A stretch of DNA of 64,000 bases from Halobacillus litoralis (GCF_004101865.1 NZ_CP026118.1:1381001-1445000); one strand, 5' to 3'; positions 16,117 through 25,215 are shown, counted from the first letter of the stretch. Translations and numbers: made by a program. The notes: generated from the sequence alone by a model not told the origin.

Positions 16117-16979
16117 AAAAATTTGAAAAGCATGTTAATCAGATTTTAAACCAGATGCAAAGCCCACCTGAAGAGCGCGAAGAAATCAAAGAAGAACTGT
16201 TAACCCATCTTGAAGCAGCCAAACAAAACTACATAACCCATGGAGAGAAAGAGAAAACTGCTGAAAAGCTCGCAATCCAAGATTTCGGGGCTCCTGCTAT
16301 GGTCGGCGATGGATTACAGGAGACTCTTTATCCTTTTCAGCGGGGACTTCTTTATGGCATCGGGGTTGCAACCCTTTTATTAGGGGTGTTCCTGCATCTG
16401 AACATGGCCTTTTCATTCGGTGAACCTGAACCGATTTGGCTATTTACCCAACTCGTCTTTGGGAGTCTGGTCACTTTAGCTGCAATGAATATATCCTGGA
16501 TGGGGAGACACTTCTGGTCTGTTAATGTCATCGTCTTCTTAACAGCGATATGGAATGGCTTTAACCTTGTAATCGTTACACAGTTCTTTTCCCTACAAGT
16601 CATCTTGTTCATGACTTATATATTTATCCTTGTACTTTTGTGCTTAATTTTCATCGGTCGTAACTCCTACTTCGCATCAGAAAAGACAAACGCCGCTCCA
16701 AAGGAAAAAACAATAACGAAGATCAGTCATATTCTCAATATTATTTTTGGCGTAATAATCTGTATCGCAGCACTATTAATGGTGTGGGGGATGTTAGTAT
16801 TCACAGGTTTTACATGGAGAAGCTTGCTTCCGATTAGTGTGATCATCGCCTGGCTCATTTTCTATAAATTTCAAATGGTACTGATCGGCAAACGTCCGAT
16901 TTTGGCTATTTTTACCGGGTTGTTGTTCATGGGCGCTGTAGCCATCTCTCCATTTACCATCTTAAAAGTATTTATGTAA
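16113..16979 (+). CDS. Membrane protein with N-terminal HAAS-type domain
   Basis: 288 aa. Residues 1-75 are a helical cytosolic module (VNQILNQMQSPPEEREEIKEELLTHLEAAK, then KLAIQDFGAPAMVGDGLQ), the pattern of the HAAS or permease-prefix domain often found next to PadR repressors. Seven or so membrane segments follow from residue 85 to the end. No transport motif is visible. Translationally coupled to the PadR gene by an ATGA overlap, which suggests it is the regulated effector. Function unknown. Confidence 0.8.
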   Translation: MKKFEKHVNQILNQMQSPPEEREEIKEELLTHLEAAKQNYITHGEKEKTAEKLAIQDFGAPAMVGDGLQETLYPFQRGLLYGIGVATLLLGVFLHLNMAFSFGEPEPIWLFTQLVFGSLVTLAAMNISWMGRHFWSVNVIVFLTAIWNGFNLVIVTQFFSLQVILFMTYIFILVLLCLIFIGRNSYFASEKTNAAPKEKTITKISHILNIIFGVIICIAALLMVWGMLVFTGFTWRSLLPISVIIAWLIFYKFQMVLIGKRPILAIFTGLLFMGAVAISPFTILKVFM

Positions 16980-16994
16980 AGGAGGAGTTTATGT

Positions 16995-17243
16995 ATGGAA
17001 GAAATCCTTGAAATTATCGGATGGCCGGTCTTGCTCGGCTTCTTGGTTATCCATGTCGCTCTACTCCTATTCAAATGCACAAAAGCTGTTCTTCTTACAA
17101 GTAAAGTAATGGCAGGAACTGGAGTACTTCTAATGTGCCTCGGACTTATCCAACATCTGCTTTTGGGTGTTTATGGGGTGATTATCATGCTCTGTGGTAT
17201 TGTCTTCAACTTCCTGACTAAAGATCACATGGAAAGTAGGTGA
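16995..17243 (+). CDS. Small membrane protein in the PadR operon
   Basis: 82 aa with three hydrophobic segments (about 8-27, 33-55, 58-76) and a charged C-terminus. AAGGAGG lies upstream at a suitable distance. I recognise no family. It starts 15 bases after the preceding membrane protein and its stop overlaps a possible GTG start of the next gene, so it belongs to the operon. Confidence 0.7.
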   Translation: MEEILEIIGWPVLLGFLVIHVALLLFKCTKAVLLTSKVMAGTGVLLMCLGLIQHLLLGVYGVIIMLCGIVFNFLTKDHMESR

Positions 17244-17251
17244 ATCAATCG

Positions 17252-18276
17252 ATGGCACTAAAAAAGAAAAATCTTCTATTTATAAGCGGCGTGGTTATTC
17301 TTTTCATTACCCTATACTGGACAGGGACTTTCGCGGATCCTCAAACCGGTCATACAGGGATTGGACATAATCCAGCGCTTTCCCCGGACGATCAGGAAAT
17401 TGCTTTTACTTATTTCAAAAATGACCATGGTTCTCTTTACACGGCGCCTGCGGAGGGGGAGAAGCAGAACGTCTCCTGGATCCGGAAGATGGGAAAGATG
17501 ACCTTCGACCAACTTATTCTCCAGACGGAGAGTCGTTGATTTTCCTGCGCGAATGGGACGGGGAAGAGCATTTATATAAACAACTGATGCTTTATGAAGA
17601 CGGTAAAGCTCGCTCTCTCCTTGATAAAAATGAATATGTACCTTTCGCAGAATTCGCTCCTGATGGAGAACACTTGTATTTTGTAAAAAACAGCAAGTAT
17701 ACCGAAACTTCCAACAATCGAACACAACCAAACGGTTTCGATATTTATAAAATGAACCTGGGTACAGAGGATATAGAACAAATTACGAACATGAATACCG
17801 TGTCGATTTCTTCTCTGCAAGTCATCGAAGACGGAGAAAAACTAATGTACAGCACTAGCTACGAAACTTCCAGCATTGAAATTCTCGACCTGAGCACAGG
17901 TGAAACAAAAACTATTCTTCCTGAGTCCACAGACTATTCAAAAGCTCAAAGCCCGTCGTTGTCGGCACCAAGATTATCTCCAAATGGAGAAATGATTGCC
18001 TTTGCAGATGTCGCATCAAAATCAAAGAATGGAACGTTTCAATATGAAATTTTCACTATGGATACAGAAGGGGAAAATATTTCACAAGTAACCAATTTCT
18101 CTGACTATGCCGGCAAGCCGCTTTTCTTTCAAGAGTCCAATAAACTATTCATAACCGTCGATCGCAACTTCGCTGGTAGACAACCAGATTACGAGTATTG
18201 GGTGGTTGAGCGTGATGGAACAAATAGAAAGCAGGTCATAATAGAAATTCCTGACCATGAGGAAGAAACTTCCTGA
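17252..18276 (+). pseudogene. TolB/WD40-like beta-propeller membrane-anchored protein, frameshifted
   Basis: Two frames together give one protein of about 341 aa. The first (from 17252, AGGTGA upstream) has a membrane anchor and a propeller strand NPALSPDDQEIAFTYF. It shifts after YTAPAEG. If one G is added to the five-G run at 17455-17459, reading continues as GGEAERLLDPEDGKDD and RPTYSPDGESLIFLREW, joining smoothly to the second frame, which has more PD40 blades (FAEFAPDGEHLYF, APRLSPNGEMIAF). The missing G is either a real mutation or a base-calling error. Intact, it would be an extracytoplasmic propeller working with the operon's membrane proteins. Confidence 0.85.
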
Positions 18277-18364
18277 CCTTTTCGCTCTCTTAATTAGTCC
18301 AAGCTACCGATTACAACCACACAGCGATATCCTTCCTCCAAACGAAGTTATTCAATAAAACAGT

Positions 18365-18404
18365 AAAAAGATCAGCCTCTCATATAGAAGAGACTGATCT
18401 TTTT
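18365..18404. terminator. Bidirectional terminator between converging operons
   Basis: AAAAAGATCAG (18365-18375) pairs with CTGATCTTTTT (18394-18404), plus an inner CTCT/AGAG helix. Confidence 0.88.
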
Positions 18405-19096
18405 CATCGTGGACTAACAGTTTCGAATGTATTAGGGTCCGCTTCAATTTCAATATTTTCCGGAACCTTTATATATAAAGCGGACATACTCCAGCCACTA
18501 ACGATATCCCCGGAGTTTTTTTCATCTGAGAACTGCTTATACGGGAATTCCTTTTCATACAATTTATATTCAATTTGGACCGTTTCAGACGGGAACACGT
18601 TAAGCTTACCCTCTGATAAGTCTACCCTGGGTTTGTAGCGTCGCTTGATTGCAATGCCGTTGATACTCATTGGCGTTTGGTAGTATGTCGCTTCGACAGC
18701 GTTTTCTACCGACTCTGTATGTTCGACAAAAATGTTCACCCCATTCACATCGTTACTGGGTGTTGATAAAAACAGTTCATCGCTCTCGTAATCCAACGTC
18801 CACTGTTCCATAATGAGTCCTTCATCAATCTGCTCCGTTTTTCCTTCTTGCAAATGAGTATAGAGCTGTTCAGATTGTGTGTCAGGTACACTTCCCTCTT
18901 CTTGAGAATCGATTCGATCGACCGGCAGCAAAAGAAAAATGCTGGTCGAGACTAACAATAAGACAACGTATCCTATCATCATCCACCATCCAGTCTTTCC
19001 ACGTGATAAACCGACTTTTGCGCTTTTACTCGTAGTAATAGTAAGCATAAGTACCACCACTAGAATAATCAGGATAGGTAAAAAGCTGAGTATCAT
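18404..19096 (-). CDS. Two-TM protein with large exposed C-terminus, YtrA-type operon
   Basis: 230 aa. Membrane segments at about 3-20 and 36-58, then a 170-residue domain rich in beta strands that should be extracytoplasmic (VQIEYKLYEKEFPYKQFS, YIKVPENIEIEAD). No family recognised. It overlaps the preceding permease gene by four bases (ATGA) and is the last gene of the GntR-ABC operon, a position often held by an accessory exposed protein. Confidence 0.75.
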   Translation of the reverse strand: MILSFLPILIILVVVLMLTITTSKSAKVGLSRGKTGWWMMIGYVVLLLVSTSIFLLLPVDRIDSQEEGSVPDTQSEQLYTHLQEGKTEQIDEGLIMEQWTLDYESDELFLSTPSNDVNGVNIFVEHTESVENAVEATYYQTPMSINGIAIKRRYKPRVDLSEGKLNVFPSETVQIEYKLYEKEFPYKQFSDEKNSGDIVSGWSMSALYIKVPENIEIEADPNTFETVSPR

Positions 19097-19839
19097 TGTT
19101 TCACCTCCAACCGGTTAGATATAAGGGTGGCAAGCGCGTAAAAAATAGTTGTAGCTGCAATTGTCTTTATGACAAACAAAATAAAATTGGATTCTTGAAA
19201 AATGAATTTCAAAACGAATGAATCTACGGACATCCCGCTTCTGCTTAGTAAAATCAAGGTTCCAAACACGATAACGGGAAGTAAGATGACAAACATTTTA
19301 TTCCATTGGATAATCATGCCGGACAAATATCCAATACTGCTGAACAGAAAGATGCTCAAGGTGGTGGCAAGGAAACCAATGATGAACACACCCGGACCTA
19401 CTGCTCCACCAGCAAGGAAGATTTCCTCACCAGGAAGGAAAAAGTAAGTGATCACTTTCAGCAAGTATCCTGACAGGATTGCTGTAATGGCCCCGATTCC
19501 ACAAATGGTGAACAAGAAAGCAATAGTTGAAAAAGTACTGCTCGCCCGATTGGTTACAAAGGCAAAATCATCCTCACGGTAAGCTTTAGTCGTTAAGAGG
19601 AAGGCGGTTATGAATCCCCAGAAAATCGTAAATATCAGCACCATATCAGCGTTGAAATAATCTATACGAATATCATAACCTGTGGTCCCTCTCCCTCTCG
19701 AGCCCGTTCCATTCAGTGAAAACAACACGCCAAGCAGTTGTATGATGACCAGTGAGGTAAACACACCAATATACGCCCGCCACTTGTAACTAAATTGTTT
19801 TTTTACGATATCAGCGGTCTGGACTTCGATCAAAGACAT
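19093..19839 (-). CDS. ABC-2 type membrane subunit, YtrA-type operon
   Basis: 248 aa with six hydrophobic segments and a large loop after the first, the layout of ABC-2 family permeases. AGGAGGTG before the ATG at 19839 fixes the start, which lies inside the last 29 bases of the ATPase gene, so the two are coupled. Sequence is not otherwise diagnostic. It is expected to be the membrane partner of the ATPase encoded just upstream. Confidence 0.8.
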   Translation of the reverse strand: MSLIEVQTADIVKKQFSYKWRAYIGVFTSLVIIQLLGVLFSLNGTGSRGRGTTGYDIRIDYFNADMVLIFTIFWGFITAFLLTTKAYREDDFAFVTNRASSTFSTIAFLFTICGIGAITAILSGYLLKVITYFFLPGEEIFLAGGAVGPGVFIIGFLATTLSIFLFSSIGYLSGMIIQWNKMFVILLPVIVFGTLILLSRSGMSVDSFVLKFIFQESNFILFVIKTIAATTIFYALATLISNRLEVKQ

Positions 19840-20728
19840 CGTCCACACCTCCTTTTCTCCCTTTTTCATCAGTCACATAGACACACAAATCACTTGCTGA
19901 TACGGCTGACAAACCGATGCCCGCCAGCTGCATTTGCTGCCGTTCATATTCATTAAACGTATTCTCAACAACCATATACCGATCATCCACGCCTGTTTCC
20001 CGAGTATAAAAAACTTCCTGATTCTGAACCCAAGGCTCCAGTACATCCCTCTTGCCTGCAAGACCAATACTGTACTCTTTCAGCTCATCCATCGACATTT
20101 GCCAATAGAGTTCCCCTTTATCGATAAGTACGATTTCTTCCAGAACATCTTCCATTTCTTCTAAATGATGAGTCGATAAGAGGATTGTACGTGGGTGTGC
20201 CAAATAATCCTTCAACAAGGCACGGTAAAAATCTTTCCTCACCGCAGCGTCCATACCGGTCGTAGGCTCATCGAAGATTGTCAATGGCGAACGTGAGGCC
20301 AGCCCAATAATCATGTTAAACGTGCTTTCATACCCTTTAGACAATTCATTATGACGCTGCTTCGGATGAAACCCGAAGTATTTGAATAAGCGTCCGGCAA
20401 GTTCGTGATCCCAATTGTGGTAAAAGCGCCGCCCCTCTTCTAGTATTTCTTTCAAGGTGAGTGGGGCAGGGAAATTCATCTCATCATCAATATAGATCGT
20501 GTTGGCTGAGACAAACAAATCGTTGAACGGTCTCCTTCCATACACCTCTACACTACCGGACTGTTCTTTCAATAGCCCTGCTAAAATTTTCATGAAAGTC
20601 GTCTTTCCTGCCCCATTGCGTCCGACCAGGCCGACAATTTTATTTTCGTCGATCGAAACAGTAAAGTCGCTGAGCGCTTTTTTCCTCCGATAAGTTTTCG
20701 TTAAACTCTTACATTCGATTGCCTTCAT
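19811..20728 (-). CDS. ABC transporter ATP-binding protein (YtrB-like)
   Basis: 305-aa ATPase. Walker A GRNGAGKTT (about 36-44), Walker B LTIFDEPTTGMD and H-loop LLSTHHLEEMEDVL are intact. The signature is LSKGYESTFN rather than LSGGQ, the degenerate form seen in B. subtilis YtrB and relatives. A C-terminal domain of about 95 residues follows. Start at 20728 overlaps the GntR stop as TGATG. In B. subtilis the ytr system answers cell-wall antibiotics; a similar envelope-stress role is inferred from the gene order GntR-ATPase-membrane subunits. Confidence 0.9.
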   Translation of the reverse strand: MKAIECKSLTKTYRRKKALSDFTVSIDENKIVGLVGRNGAGKTTFMKILAGLLKEQSGSVEVYGRRPFNDLFVSANTIYIDDEMNFPAPLTLKEILEEGRRFYHNWDHELAGRLFKYFGFHPKQRHNELSKGYESTFNMIIGLASRSPLTIFDEPTTGMDAAVRKDFYRALLKDYLAHPRTILLSTHHLEEMEDVLEEIVLIDKGELYWQMSMDELKEYSIGLAGKRDVLEPWVQNQEVFYTRETGVDDRYMVVENTFNEYERQQMQLAGIGLSAVSASDLCVYVTDEKGRKGGVDDVFDRSPDR

Positions 20729-21102
20729 CACTCTTCTCCCTTCCAAGCTTCCCGAACGAGCCCGACAACCTCTTCTTCGGACATCTCAAGGTGACCCGCT
20801 TCAGTAATGAGATCATTAATCTTTTTTTTCAAGGTTTGATTTTTCCGTTTATCCAAGATGATAGATTTCGCAGCGTGAGAAACGAACTTACCAATCCCGC
20901 GCTTGTCATAAAGGATGCCCTCTTCTGCAAGCTTAGTCAGACCCTTGGCCGCTGTCGCTGGATTAATGTTGTACATATCGGCGAGCTTGTATTGGGAATG
21001 AACTTTCTCATCCTGCCTGAAATTATCGTGCAGAATCTCACTCTCCATCCATTCTGCTATTTGGATATAGATCGGTTTCATGCCATCTGTATCGAGGATC
21101 AC
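20728..21102 (-). CDS. GntR family regulator, YtrA subfamily
   Basis: 124 aa: an N-terminal GntR winged helix (PIYIQIAEWMESEILHDNF, then HSQYKLADMYNINPATAAKGLTKLAEEGILYDKRGIGKFV) and a short C-terminal helical dimer segment, the YtrA type that lacks a large effector domain. The GTG at 21102 has AGAAGG seven bases before it. It heads an ABC operon that it presumably represses; a GTAAT-N7-ATTAC palindrome lies 37 bases upstream. Confidence 0.9.
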   Translation of the reverse strand: MILDTDGMKPIYIQIAEWMESEILHDNFRQDEKVHSQYKLADMYNINPATAAKGLTKLAEEGILYDKRGIGKFVSHAAKSIILDKRKNQTLKKKINDLITEAGHLEMSEEEVVGLVREAWKGEE

Positions 21103-21138
21103 TGTATCGCCTTCTCTCTGAATTGGTGCATTAGTGTT

Positions 21139-21155
21139 GTAATGTAGTATATTAC
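21139..21155 (-). promoter_or_regulatory. Candidate GntR (YtrA-type) operator
   Basis: Inverted repeat GTAAT-N7-ATTAC, 37-53 bases before the gntR start, in the expected promoter region. Assignment to this regulator is by position only. Confidence 0.5.
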
Positions 21156-21360
21156 TTCAACCAGGATTTGACAAGGAATATTCCTATTTAAGTTTTAATT
21201 CAGACTGGGCATATTCGCTTGAAATCTCATGAAATCCCCCATACTCCAAATATTGAATATTCCTCTTCGGCGTATCAGTATCCTCCGTGATCCAAAAACA
21301 CGTTTCAAATAACCAACAAAAGGAAAATGTCTCATACAAGTAAAAAAAGGAGGATACAGC

Positions 21361-22494
21361 ATGAAAGGTGTTACTTATCAGGGAAAAGAGCAAATGACGG
21401 TTAAAGAAGTCGAAACTCCAACAATCCAGGAAAATGGAGATATGATTGTCCGTATTACTGCTTCTGGAATTTGCGGGTCCGATCTGCATCTTTATAAAGG
21501 CGGTATGGAGCCTTCTCAAGACTATGTCGTCGGACACGAACCGATGGGCATCGTTGAGGAAGTCGGTCCAGATGTAAAGAGTCTGAAAAAAGGTGACCGT
21601 GTCGTCATCCCTTTCAATATCGGTTGTGGCGAATGCTTCTTCTGTAAGAACCAAATGGAAAGCCAATGCGACGAATCCAACCCGCACGGAGAACCAGGCG
21701 GACTCTTCGGATTCACGGAAATGTTCGGTAATTTCCCGGGGGGCCAAGCGGAATACTTACGTGTTCCTTACGCAGACTTCACATCCTTTAAAGTACCTGA
21801 ACAAAGTGAATTAGATGACGAAAGTGTAATGTTTTTATCTGATGTTATACCTACTGCTTACTGGAGTGTCGAGCACAGCGGCGTCAAACAAGGAGACACG
21901 GTGGTCATTCTAGGTAGCGGGCCGATCGGATTAATGGCGCAGAAATTCGCTAAACTGAAAGGTGCTGAACGTGTCATCGGCGTTGACCAGATTGACCACC
22001 GCCTTGAACATGGTAAACGGACCAACAACGTCGAGACATTCAACTTCAAAAAAGAAAAAGACATCGGTGCGCTTTTACATGAAGAGACGAAAGGTGGCGC
22101 AGATGTTGTCATAGATTGTGTCGGTATGGATGGAACAGTACCAGAAGAGGAAGAATTCGGTTCTGAATTCGATAACCAGTTCGGGACCATCAGTCCGATC
22201 AAAACCGCTTCCCAGGCTGTACGTAAATTCGGGACAGTACAACTGACCGGCGTCTATGGCACTGAAGCGAACGGTTTCCCACTCGGTGACTTTTTCTCCC
22301 GAAACGTATCACTGAAAATGGGGCAAGCGCCTGTCATTCACCTGATGCCGAAGCTCTATGACATGGTTGAAAACAATGAGTTCGACCCTACCGATATCAT
22401 TACACACAGCATGCCACTTGAGGAAGCAGCCAAAGGGTATGACATTTTTGATAAAAAAGAAGATGGAAACATCAAAGTTATCTTGAAACCATAA
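21361..22494 (+). CDS. Zinc-dependent alcohol/formaldehyde dehydrogenase
   Basis: 377-aa medium-chain dehydrogenase. Catalytic zinc ligands are in ASGICGSDLHLY and GHEPMGIVEEVG; the structural zinc has the four-Cys loop GCGECFFCKNQMESQC. The NAD site is VVILGSGPIGLMAQ with D (GVDQI) as the NAD-type acidic residue. An inserted acidic loop (PEEEEFGSEFDNQ, about 260-275) marks the glutathione-independent formaldehyde dehydrogenase-like subgroup, to which B. subtilis AdhB belongs. AAAGGAGG precedes the start. Single-gene unit; probably detoxifies short aldehydes or oxidises alcohols. Confidence 0.9.
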   Translation: MKGVTYQGKEQMTVKEVETPTIQENGDMIVRITASGICGSDLHLYKGGMEPSQDYVVGHEPMGIVEEVGPDVKSLKKGDRVVIPFNIGCGECFFCKNQMESQCDESNPHGEPGGLFGFTEMFGNFPGGQAEYLRVPYADFTSFKVPEQSELDDESVMFLSDVIPTAYWSVEHSGVKQGDTVVILGSGPIGLMAQKFAKLKGAERVIGVDQIDHRLEHGKRTNNVETFNFKKEKDIGALLHEETKGGADVVIDCVGMDGTVPEEEEFGSEFDNQFGTISPIKTASQAVRKFGTVQLTGVYGTEANGFPLGDFFSRNVSLKMGQAPVIHLMPKLYDMVENNEFDPTDIITHSMPLEEAAKGYDIFDKKEDGNIKVILKP

Positions 22495-22497
22495 AGC

Positions 22498-22544
22498 AAT
22501 AAAAAGAACCAAGTCGTTTTATCCACGTCTTGGTTCTTTTTATT
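22498..22544. terminator. Terminator after alcohol dehydrogenase
   Basis: A 16-bp stem (22498-22513 with 22529-22544) extends inward through CGT/ACG. T-rich on both strands. Confidence 0.9.
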
Positions 22545-22765
22545 GTTCAAAATGTCGTATTTTATCAGCTGTACATCTCATCAATAGCATTAAACCGTAG
22601 TCTATATTTTTGAAAAGCAAATCCCACTCTCTCAACTTCGGATATACAGGAAGCCCCCCTCATTCGTCTTTCACCTTGCAATTTTCATGTATTTAATACA
22701 CACTGATCATAGTCAGAATATTCCTTATACATAAAAAATGAAACCAAAATTTATCCAAAGTTTTT

Positions 22766-22779
22766 TGAAAGCGATTACA
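22766..22779 (+). promoter_or_regulatory. Perfect cre site at the 5' end of the AtoE-like gene
   Basis: TGAAAGCGATTACA matches the CcpA consensus at all positions. It is only 18 bases before the start codon, a position that suits a transcription roadblock or a block of the promoter. Confidence 0.75.
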
Positions 22780-22796
22780 TATTGAGGAGGATCTGT

Positions 22797-24128
22797 ATGC
22801 TTCGAGGAATTACCAGTTTTTTTGATCGTTTAATTCAGCGTTATCTGCCAGATGCTTTTTTGTTTGCTGTCATCCTGACGTTAGTTGTATTCGGATTAGG
22901 TGTATTTTTCACAGGAAGCTCGCCCGTACAAATGGTACAGTTCTGGGGTGATGGATTTTGGGATCTTTTAGCTTTTGCTATGCAAATGTCATTGATTGTC
23001 GTCACAGGCTACATATTGGCTAACACTCCCTTTGTGAAATCAATTCTACAGAAGTTAAGTACGTTGGCAAGAACACCTCGGCAGGCTATTTTATTAGTTT
23101 CTTTTGTTGCTGCAATCGCTTGTTTAATCAACTATGGGTTTGGCCTGGTGGTTGGCGCTTTGCTAGCTATCCATGTAGCGAGGCGTGTGCCTAACGTAGA
23201 TTATCGATTGCTGATGGCAAGTGCTTACAGTGGTTTTTTACTTTGGCATGGCGGTTTTTCAGGTTCCATACCATTAACAATCGCATCAGAGGATCATTTT
23301 CTTTCTGAATCTATCGGTTCTATTCCTATCACAGACACACTTTTCAGTGGAATGAATCTATTTATTGTTCTAGTCTTACTATTGACCCTTCCATTACTTA
23401 ACCTGTGGTTATTAAAGTCTAATGGAGATTTAAGTAAAAACAATCTTGATTTCATAAAAGACGATTCTGATGAAGAGCAGCTTGCCGCTACCACAAGTGA
23501 TTTGACCCCTGCTGAACGATTGGAAAACAGTAAGATCATCTCATTATTCATAGGACTATTAGGTTTATCTTTCATTGTCTACCATTTTGTTCAAAGTGGG
23601 TTTGATCTGAATATTAATATTGTGAACTTCATCTTCCTGTTTCTAGGTATCGTCTTCCATAAAACACCTAGAAATTTCTTGAATAGTGTGAATGATGCGG
23701 TTAAAAATGCGGGTGGAATTATCATTCAATTTCCGTTTTATGCAGGAATCATGGGAATGATGGTCGCTTCAGGTTTATCCGAACAAATGTCTACCTGGTT
23801 CGTCAATGTTTCCACTGAATTCACTTTTCCATTATTCGCTTTCATCAGTGCTGGAATTGTGAACTTCTTCGTCCCTTCCGGCGGTGGTCAATGGGCGGTA
23901 CAAGCTCCTATTATGATTCCTGCAGCAATGGATCTTGGAGTAAGTACAGCAAAAACAGCTATGGCGGTAGCATGGGGAGATGCCTGGACCAATATGATTC
24001 AGCCTTTCTGGGCATTACCTCTGCTCGCAATTGCTGGTTTAAAAGTGAAGGACATCATGGGCTTTTGTGTCATTATCTTAATTTGGAGTTTCATACCGAT
24101 TTCCTTCGCCCTTTTATTTTTGAACTAG
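22797..24128 (+). CDS. Short-chain fatty acid transporter (AtoE family)
   Basis: 443-aa membrane protein with about eleven segments. Family features are the opening FDRLIQRYLPDAFLFAVILTL, INYGFGLVVGALLAIHVARRVPNVDYRLLMASAYSGF, and the C-terminal FVPSGGGQWAVQAPIMIPAA and AWGDAWTNMIQPFWALPLLAIAGL. AtoE relatives take up short-chain fatty acids such as acetoacetate or butyrate. GAGGAGG at 22784-22790 fixes the ATG at 22797; a TTG at 22782 would be inside the ribosome site. The cre site upstream predicts repression in sugar-rich conditions. Transcribed alone. Confidence 0.9.
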   Translation: MLRGITSFFDRLIQRYLPDAFLFAVILTLVVFGLGVFFTGSSPVQMVQFWGDGFWDLLAFAMQMSLIVVTGYILANTPFVKSILQKLSTLARTPRQAILLVSFVAAIACLINYGFGLVVGALLAIHVARRVPNVDYRLLMASAYSGFLLWHGGFSGSIPLTIASEDHFLSESIGSIPITDTLFSGMNLFIVLVLLLTLPLLNLWLLKSNGDLSKNNLDFIKDDSDEEQLAATTSDLTPAERLENSKIISLFIGLLGLSFIVYHFVQSGFDLNINIVNFIFLFLGIVFHKTPRNFLNSVNDAVKNAGGIIIQFPFYAGIMGMMVASGLSEQMSTWFVNVSTEFTFPLFAFISAGIVNFFVPSGGGQWAVQAPIMIPAAMDLGVSTAKTAMAVAWGDAWTNMIQPFWALPLLAIAGLKVKDIMGFCVIILIWSFIPISFALLFLN

Positions 24129-24195
24129 AGTACCTCAAACGATAACTGCCACTGGAAAAGACGGACAATAGAGAAGAATGGATCAACTGGAGCGT

Positions 24196-24310
24196 AGGCA
24201 ACATACGTAAACTCCTGCTGGAACAGCACGAGGCGAAGTCTTCGGATGAAAACGGTCTTTGCTTTCAGAGGATGAGACCGTGTCCGCGTAAAGCGAAGTA
24301 TGTTGCCGAA
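24196..24310. repeat. Palindromic intergenic repeat, copy A (degenerate)
   Basis: Outer arms GGCAACATAC (about 24198-24207) and GTATGTTGCC (about 24298-24307) enclose a core with ACTCCTGCTGGAACAGCACGAG and GTCCGCGTAAAGCG. The core resembles the better preserved copies near 41.1 and 41.6 kb and a palindromic repeat that I recall as common between Bacillaceae genes. Inner helices are partly broken. Confidence 0.65.
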
Positions 24311-24338
24311 AGCGGATTATGCTATTATTACTTCATAA

Positions 24339-24373
24339 AGAAAACCCGGACGAAAAAAATTCGTCCGGGTTCT
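24339..24373 (-). terminator. Terminator of the sodium channel gene
   Basis: AACCCGGACGAA (24343-24354) pairs fully with 24360-24371, loop of five A; minus-strand exit is TTTTC. Confidence 0.85.
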
Positions 24374-24447
24374 CTAGTGGGAAAATTCTTTTATCCCACC
24401 CTCTTTTCATTCATTAATTCTGTTTCAGTTTCTCGACCTCGCCCCGT

Positions 24448-25215
24448 TTACTGTTCTTTTTCCTTAATCAATTGTTTCAATTCATCCAATTCGTCCATGA
24501 TTTTTTGCATATCTTCACTCTCTTCCTTCGCGTGCTCGGAAAGTTTCTGGGCATTGTTGACAATTTCACCGACAATTAAATTCAAAATTATAAACGTTGA
24601 AACTACAATAAATGAAACGAAGTACAACCATGACCAGGCTATTTCCGCAAAGATAGGCCGGAAAACTCCACTCGCCCAGCTTTCAAGGGTGAAAACCTGG
24701 AACAGAGTCAAAGCACTTAACCCGACATTTCCAAAATACTCCGGCGTAAGCTTCCCAAAAAAACTCGTACCGATGATAGCGTAAACATAAAATATGATCC
24801 CCATCAGTATGGTCACGGAACCGATAGCTGGTATCGCCATGAACAATGCAGAGGTCAACCTTTTTAAAGACGGGACTACAGAAATCGTCCGTAGCACCCG
24901 TAACACTCTCAAAATCCTTAAAACACCTACAAAATGAGTGTTATATAATACCAAACTTCCAAACACGATAACAAAATCGAAGACATTCCAACCATCTTTA
25001 AAAAAGTTTTGCCGATACACGGCCAGCTTTACAAGGATTTCAATGGTGAAAATGGCTAATATCAACACATCTAAGAAGACAAACACAGATTGATAGTTTT
25101 CGTAGAGAGAGTTATTTGTTGCTAGTCCGATCAGGACAGCATTTACTAAAATGACCCCTAATATAAAACGTGAAAAAAGCTTATGTTCAACAAAACAGTG
25201 TAGACTAATTCCCAT
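24448..25215 (-). CDS. Voltage-gated sodium channel, NaChBac family
   Basis: 255 aa, single six-segment subunit that should form a homotetramer. S1-S3 span about 15-92. S4 (about 97-112) has four gating arginines three residues apart (R100, R103, R106, R109). The pore loop has selectivity filter TLESWAS at 176-182, identical to NaChBac, followed by the conserved S6 LNLIVGEIVNNAQ. Residues 225-255 form the acidic neck and coiled coil that assembles the tetramer. Such channels support motility, chemotaxis and pH homeostasis in halophilic and alkaliphilic bacilli (NcbA in B. pseudofirmus). Single gene with a terminator. Confidence 0.95.
   Translation of the reverse strand: MGISLHCFVEHKLFSRFILGVILVNAVLIGLATNNSLYENYQSVFVFLDVLILAIFTIEILVKLAVYRQNFFKDGWNVFDFVIVFGSLVLYNTHFVGVLRILRVLRVLRTISVVPSLKRLTSALFMAIPAIGSVTILMGIIFYVYAIIGTSFFGKLTPEYFGNVGLSALTLFQVFTLESWASGVFRPIFAEIAWSWLYFVSFIVVSTFIILNLIVGEIVNNAQKLSEHAKEESEDMQKIMDELDELKQLIKEKEQ

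Noticed and set aside
21302..21327. Possible SigB promoter before the alcohol dehydrogenase
   Set aside because: GTTTCA fits the -35 but the matching -10 (GGAAAA) agrees at only three of six positions.
22782..22796. TTG start for the AtoE-like gene
   Set aside because: It would place the GAGGAGG ribosome site inside the coding sequence; the ATG at 22797 is well spaced from it.
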